Positions 21,327 to 23,668 of a stretch of 23,668 nucleotides of DNA are shown here, one piece after another. The notes below the pieces were generated by a model that was not told the origin of the DNA, searched no databases, and was given only the letters and a program-made list of their open reading frames with translations. Source of the DNA: Paulinella micropora (Eukaryota > Cercozoa > Imbricatea > Euglyphida). The position numbers were made by a program, and so were the translations under genes. Numbering within the stretch: position 1 is the first letter of the stretch; each line of letters begins with the position of its first letter. Location: the NCBI GenBank assembly GCA_009731375.1, contig BJOX01000214.1:419528-443195 (forward strand), written 5' to 3'.

Positions 21327-23668
21327 TTATGGGTTTTGAAAATAGTTTGGATTATATCTATAATTATCATATTCGGCACCAAATGGTTGGGGTGGTGAAG
21401 CATAATTATAGAAATAAGGAGAGTAAGGACTACCAAAAGCATAATTACTTGGAGGATTGACAAGTGGTTTAAAATCCTTTCTTTCTGGACGAGTTTGAAC
21501 TTGTCGCGGGATTTCCGCTGAGAAGTTTCGTGTTAGTTTTCGCTTCATTTTTGGTAATTCTCGTGTCTCTCTCATTCGTTGTTGAATAACGGCTCTATTG
21601 TATCTATTAAGCATAAAATTGTTGTTTGTGCTGTTGTAGATTGTGTTATCTAACAATTCAAAATCATTTTTAGTTGCCAGCATACGATCACGTCTTTGTT
21701 CGTTGCCTTTAATAAGTGGATCAGTTTTTGAAGTGCCGATACCTCCATTCTGATCACTTGGCATAAGAAGACGGATAAGTGCTAACATATCTTCTCTTTC
21801 ATCCTCGGGAGTTTTACCCATAATTTTATCAACCAATTTATCAATACTTCTCATACTATCTACCATTTGGTCATTGGCGACATTTTGTTGTTCTTCGTTT
21901 TTTAGATCAGTCTGTGGCGGTTGGACTGGTTCTTCAACAAATCCGCCTGTTCTTGGCACTAGTGGCACTGGCAATGGTGCTGGCGTTGCTTGCGGTGGTG
22001 CTGGCGTTGCTTGCGGTGGTGCGGGTGCTGGTGTTGCTTGCGGTGGCGCTGGCGTTGCTTGTGGCGGATTAGTTTTTTCAACTTGACTATCTTTTAAATC
22101 TAAATCTTCTAATTGCTTCATTTGGTCTTGAGTTAATTTGCCCCGCATTTCTTCGTAAATTCTCTTATCCAAAATATCATCTGCGTCTGCTACGTCTGAC
22201 ATACTAGCACCTTGATTTAGTGCTTGTTTAATAGCCTCTTCCCATCCAACTTTTGGATCGTCATAATTGGAAAGTTTAAGTTTCTTTCCAGTTTTCTCTC
22301 TCAACGATTTAACAAATCCCTTTAAGTGCCTCGTTTGGGCACCTTTATCATCAAGTATGAGCAAGTTATTGCCCAGTCCAATAGTATCTGCTACTACCAT
22401 ATTGTCTGAGTATGCGATCGGGACTTCAACACTAAGATTTATATCTTTTTCTATACTTGGTGGAATAAATTTTGTGCTCTGTGTATTTATTTTTTCTATA
22501 AAATTATTAATTGTCGTCTCATTCGCCAATTGGATAAGAGAATAACCTTTCACACCATCGGCTGTTTCTTGCGATTTAACCATTTTGTTAAAACCATCAA
22601 CGAGTTCCGCATATTGTTTATTAAATGTAGCAGAGTCAACTACTTTATTTACTTTAAATGTCGCATCCTTATCAAAACTACCCACATTCTTCATGATACC
22701 AATCATGGACATCAATGTTTTATCTACATCGCCTATAAATCCGTTATACTTCGCATCTGGAGGAGTGGTTTTGATAGTTTTCCAAAACTTCATCGCATCC
22801 CAAAAAGATACTCCACCGCGTGCCCTTCCCTGTGCTTCTAAGGCCATTCTAGATATATCCGCTTTTGAAAACCTTGAGTTGTAATTGTCAAAAATACTCT
22901 TGGCAACTTCGGCCGTAGCCAATCCATTACTCGTTAGATAATCACTCATATTGGTAATTCTTTCAAAGTATCGTTTATCGGCAAAGTCTTGGACATTCTT
23001 GTCGCCTGACGCATACAATAAATCATGTTCAAAAGCAACTAAGTCCAAAGCATCTGCTGGTAGAATGTAAGGAAATTTGCCACGAGTTCTATCTTCTAAT
23101 TGAAGACGGCTTTCCACTCGTGTGCCCCCACCATTATAATTACTTCCCTCAGTATGAATTCGTTCTTCTTCCAACTTAATGAGAGCATCTGGTTGAGCAG
23201 ACCATGTTCTATATATTTCTCCAAGTGCGTTTCCCAGACCGAGAACCGTCATAGTCTGTACGCCTGTTTCAAATGTCTGCCATGCCATCATTGTTGATAC
23301 CTGTAAGCCTAATCTTCTCAACATATCCTTCAACACATAATCACCTATTCTTTGCTGTCCGCTTGCGATCAGACGAGGATTAGGCGGATGCAAACCCAAT
23401 CTCTCTGGCGCTTCATTTCTCGCTAGTGCTAGCAAAAGGGTATTGAAAGCATCTGCTCTTCTTCTTCCAAGTAATCCAACATTCATCGCACGTAGTTGTG
23501 GATTGTTGGCAATTAATCTCAATATCTGCCCCCACGCTAGTCTTATCACACCATATCGCCCAGCACCTGTAGCAAGGTTAAGTAATCTATTAAGTCTGGG
23601 ACTCATAATTATCTCTTGAATACTTCTAATAATAGCATTAACAAATCTTTCTACACTTCGGGGGTCAT
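21327..23668 (-). CDS. PLA2-domain virion-type protein, right copy (5' end beyond window)
   Basis: At least 759 aa from the first in-window Met (23606), but the frame is open to the window edge and the upstream residues (DPRSVERFVNAII) match the left copy, so the start is outside. The PLA2-like domain is kept: YNGGGTRV loop and DLVAFEHDLLYA with the His codon at 23025-23027, Asp 23022-23024 and Tyr 23013-23015. It has a ~178-residue segment (about 22224-22757, from DAKYNG to EEAIKQ) that is reduced to two residues in the left copy. The proline-rich linker here is PPQATPAP repeats. The C-terminal ~120 residues, ending YNPNYFQNP, are strongly conserved. Membrane penetration during entry is the inferred role. 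Confidence 0.75.
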   Translation of the reverse strand, partial: DPRSVERFVNAIIRSIQEIIMSPRLNRLLNLATGAGRYGVIRLAWGQILRLIANNPQLRAMNVGLLGRRRADAFNTLLLALARNEAPERLGLHPPNPRLIASGQQRIGDYVLKDMLRRLGLQVSTMMAWQTFETGVQTMTVLGLGNALGEIYRTWSAQPDALIKLEEERIHTEGSNYNGGGTRVESRLQLEDRTRGKFPYILPADALDLVAFEHDLLYASGDKNVQDFADKRYFERITNMSDYLTSNGLATAEVAKSIFDNYNSRFSKADISRMALEAQGRARGGVSFWDAMKFWKTIKTTPPDAKYNGFIGDVDKTLMSMIGIMKNVGSFDKDATFKVNKVVDSATFNKQYAELVDGFNKMVKSQETADGVKGYSLIQLANETTINNFIEKINTQSTKFIPPSIEKDINLSVEVPIAYSDNMVVADTIGLGNNLLILDDKGAQTRHLKGFVKSLREKTGKKLKLSNYDDPKVGWEEAIKQALNQGASMSDVADADDILDKRIYEEMRGKLTQDQMKQLEDLDLKDSQVEKTNPPQATPAPPQATPAPAPPQATPAPPQATPAPLPVPLVPRTGGFVEEPVQPPQTDLKNEEQQNVANDQMVDSMRSIDKLVDKIMGKTPEDEREDMLALIRLLMPSDQNGGIGTSKTDPLIKGNEQRRDRMLATKNDFELLDNTIYNSTNNNFMLNRYNRAVIQQRMRETRELPKMKRKLTRNFSAEIPRQVQTRPERKDFKPLVNPPSNYAFGSPYSPYFYNYASPPQPFGAEYDNYRYNPNYFQNP
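21976..22067 (-). repeat. 21-bp-type in-frame repeats coding PPQATPAP
   Basis: The unit GGTGCTGGCGTTGCTTGCGGT and close variants occur four times (forward strand), encoding Pro/Ala/Gln/Thr repeats in the PLA2 protein. It occupies the place of the unrelated MPPQT repeats in the left copy. Confidence 0.85.

Overview
The window looks like two related Polinton-like viruses (PLVs; small dsDNA viruses or integrated elements of microbial eukaryotes with a double-jelly-roll capsid) lying head to head. This rests on an A32/FtsK-HerA-type packaging ATPase, a ~470-aa protein in the major-capsid position, a ~265-aa penton-like protein, a tyrosine recombinase, a GIY-YIG endonuclease and AT-rich TATA-like spacers. 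The host is not identifiable; a planktonic protist is a guess. Assignments come from motifs and gene order only. No DNA polymerase, helicase/primase, capsid protease or tRNA was recognised. The first gene of each copy runs to the window edge, so both elements continue outside.

Left copy (1 to about 11.6 kb), outer end to centre: PLA2-domain protein, ATPase, KGTPEY protein, 130-aa protein, major capsid, penton, 83-aa protein, fibre-like protein (reverse), GIY-YIG nuclease, Cys-rich F-box-like protein, tyrosine recombinase (reverse), charged-repeat protein. The right copy (about 11.6 to 23.7 kb) carries the same genes in mirror image, with one change of order: its GIY-YIG gene sits between penton and the ~85-aa gene instead of beside the Cys-rich gene.

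The centre (10.9-12.3 kb) is non-coding: two large imperfect palindromes of about 400 bp each, separated by a (TA)n tract that marks the symmetry axis, flanked by G/C-run tracts. Both palindromes share a core motif, and TTGGACA motifs recur in them and in the conserved ~480-bp spacers beside each recombinase gene. The recombinase has an Arg-Lys-Arg-His-Tyr set and a C-terminal HTH-like segment. A testable idea is that the palindromes are element termini (telomere-like or recombination ends) processed by this enzyme.

The copies are not duplicates. They differ by substitutions, a ~528-bp in-frame indel and different proline-rich repeats. Several genes are frameshifted, mostly in homopolymers, so sequencing error competes with real decay; the left fibre gene has a true nonsense substitution. 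Two 10-N gaps (1518-1527, 10954-10963) show the sequence is a scaffold, so the left-right linkage needs confirmation.
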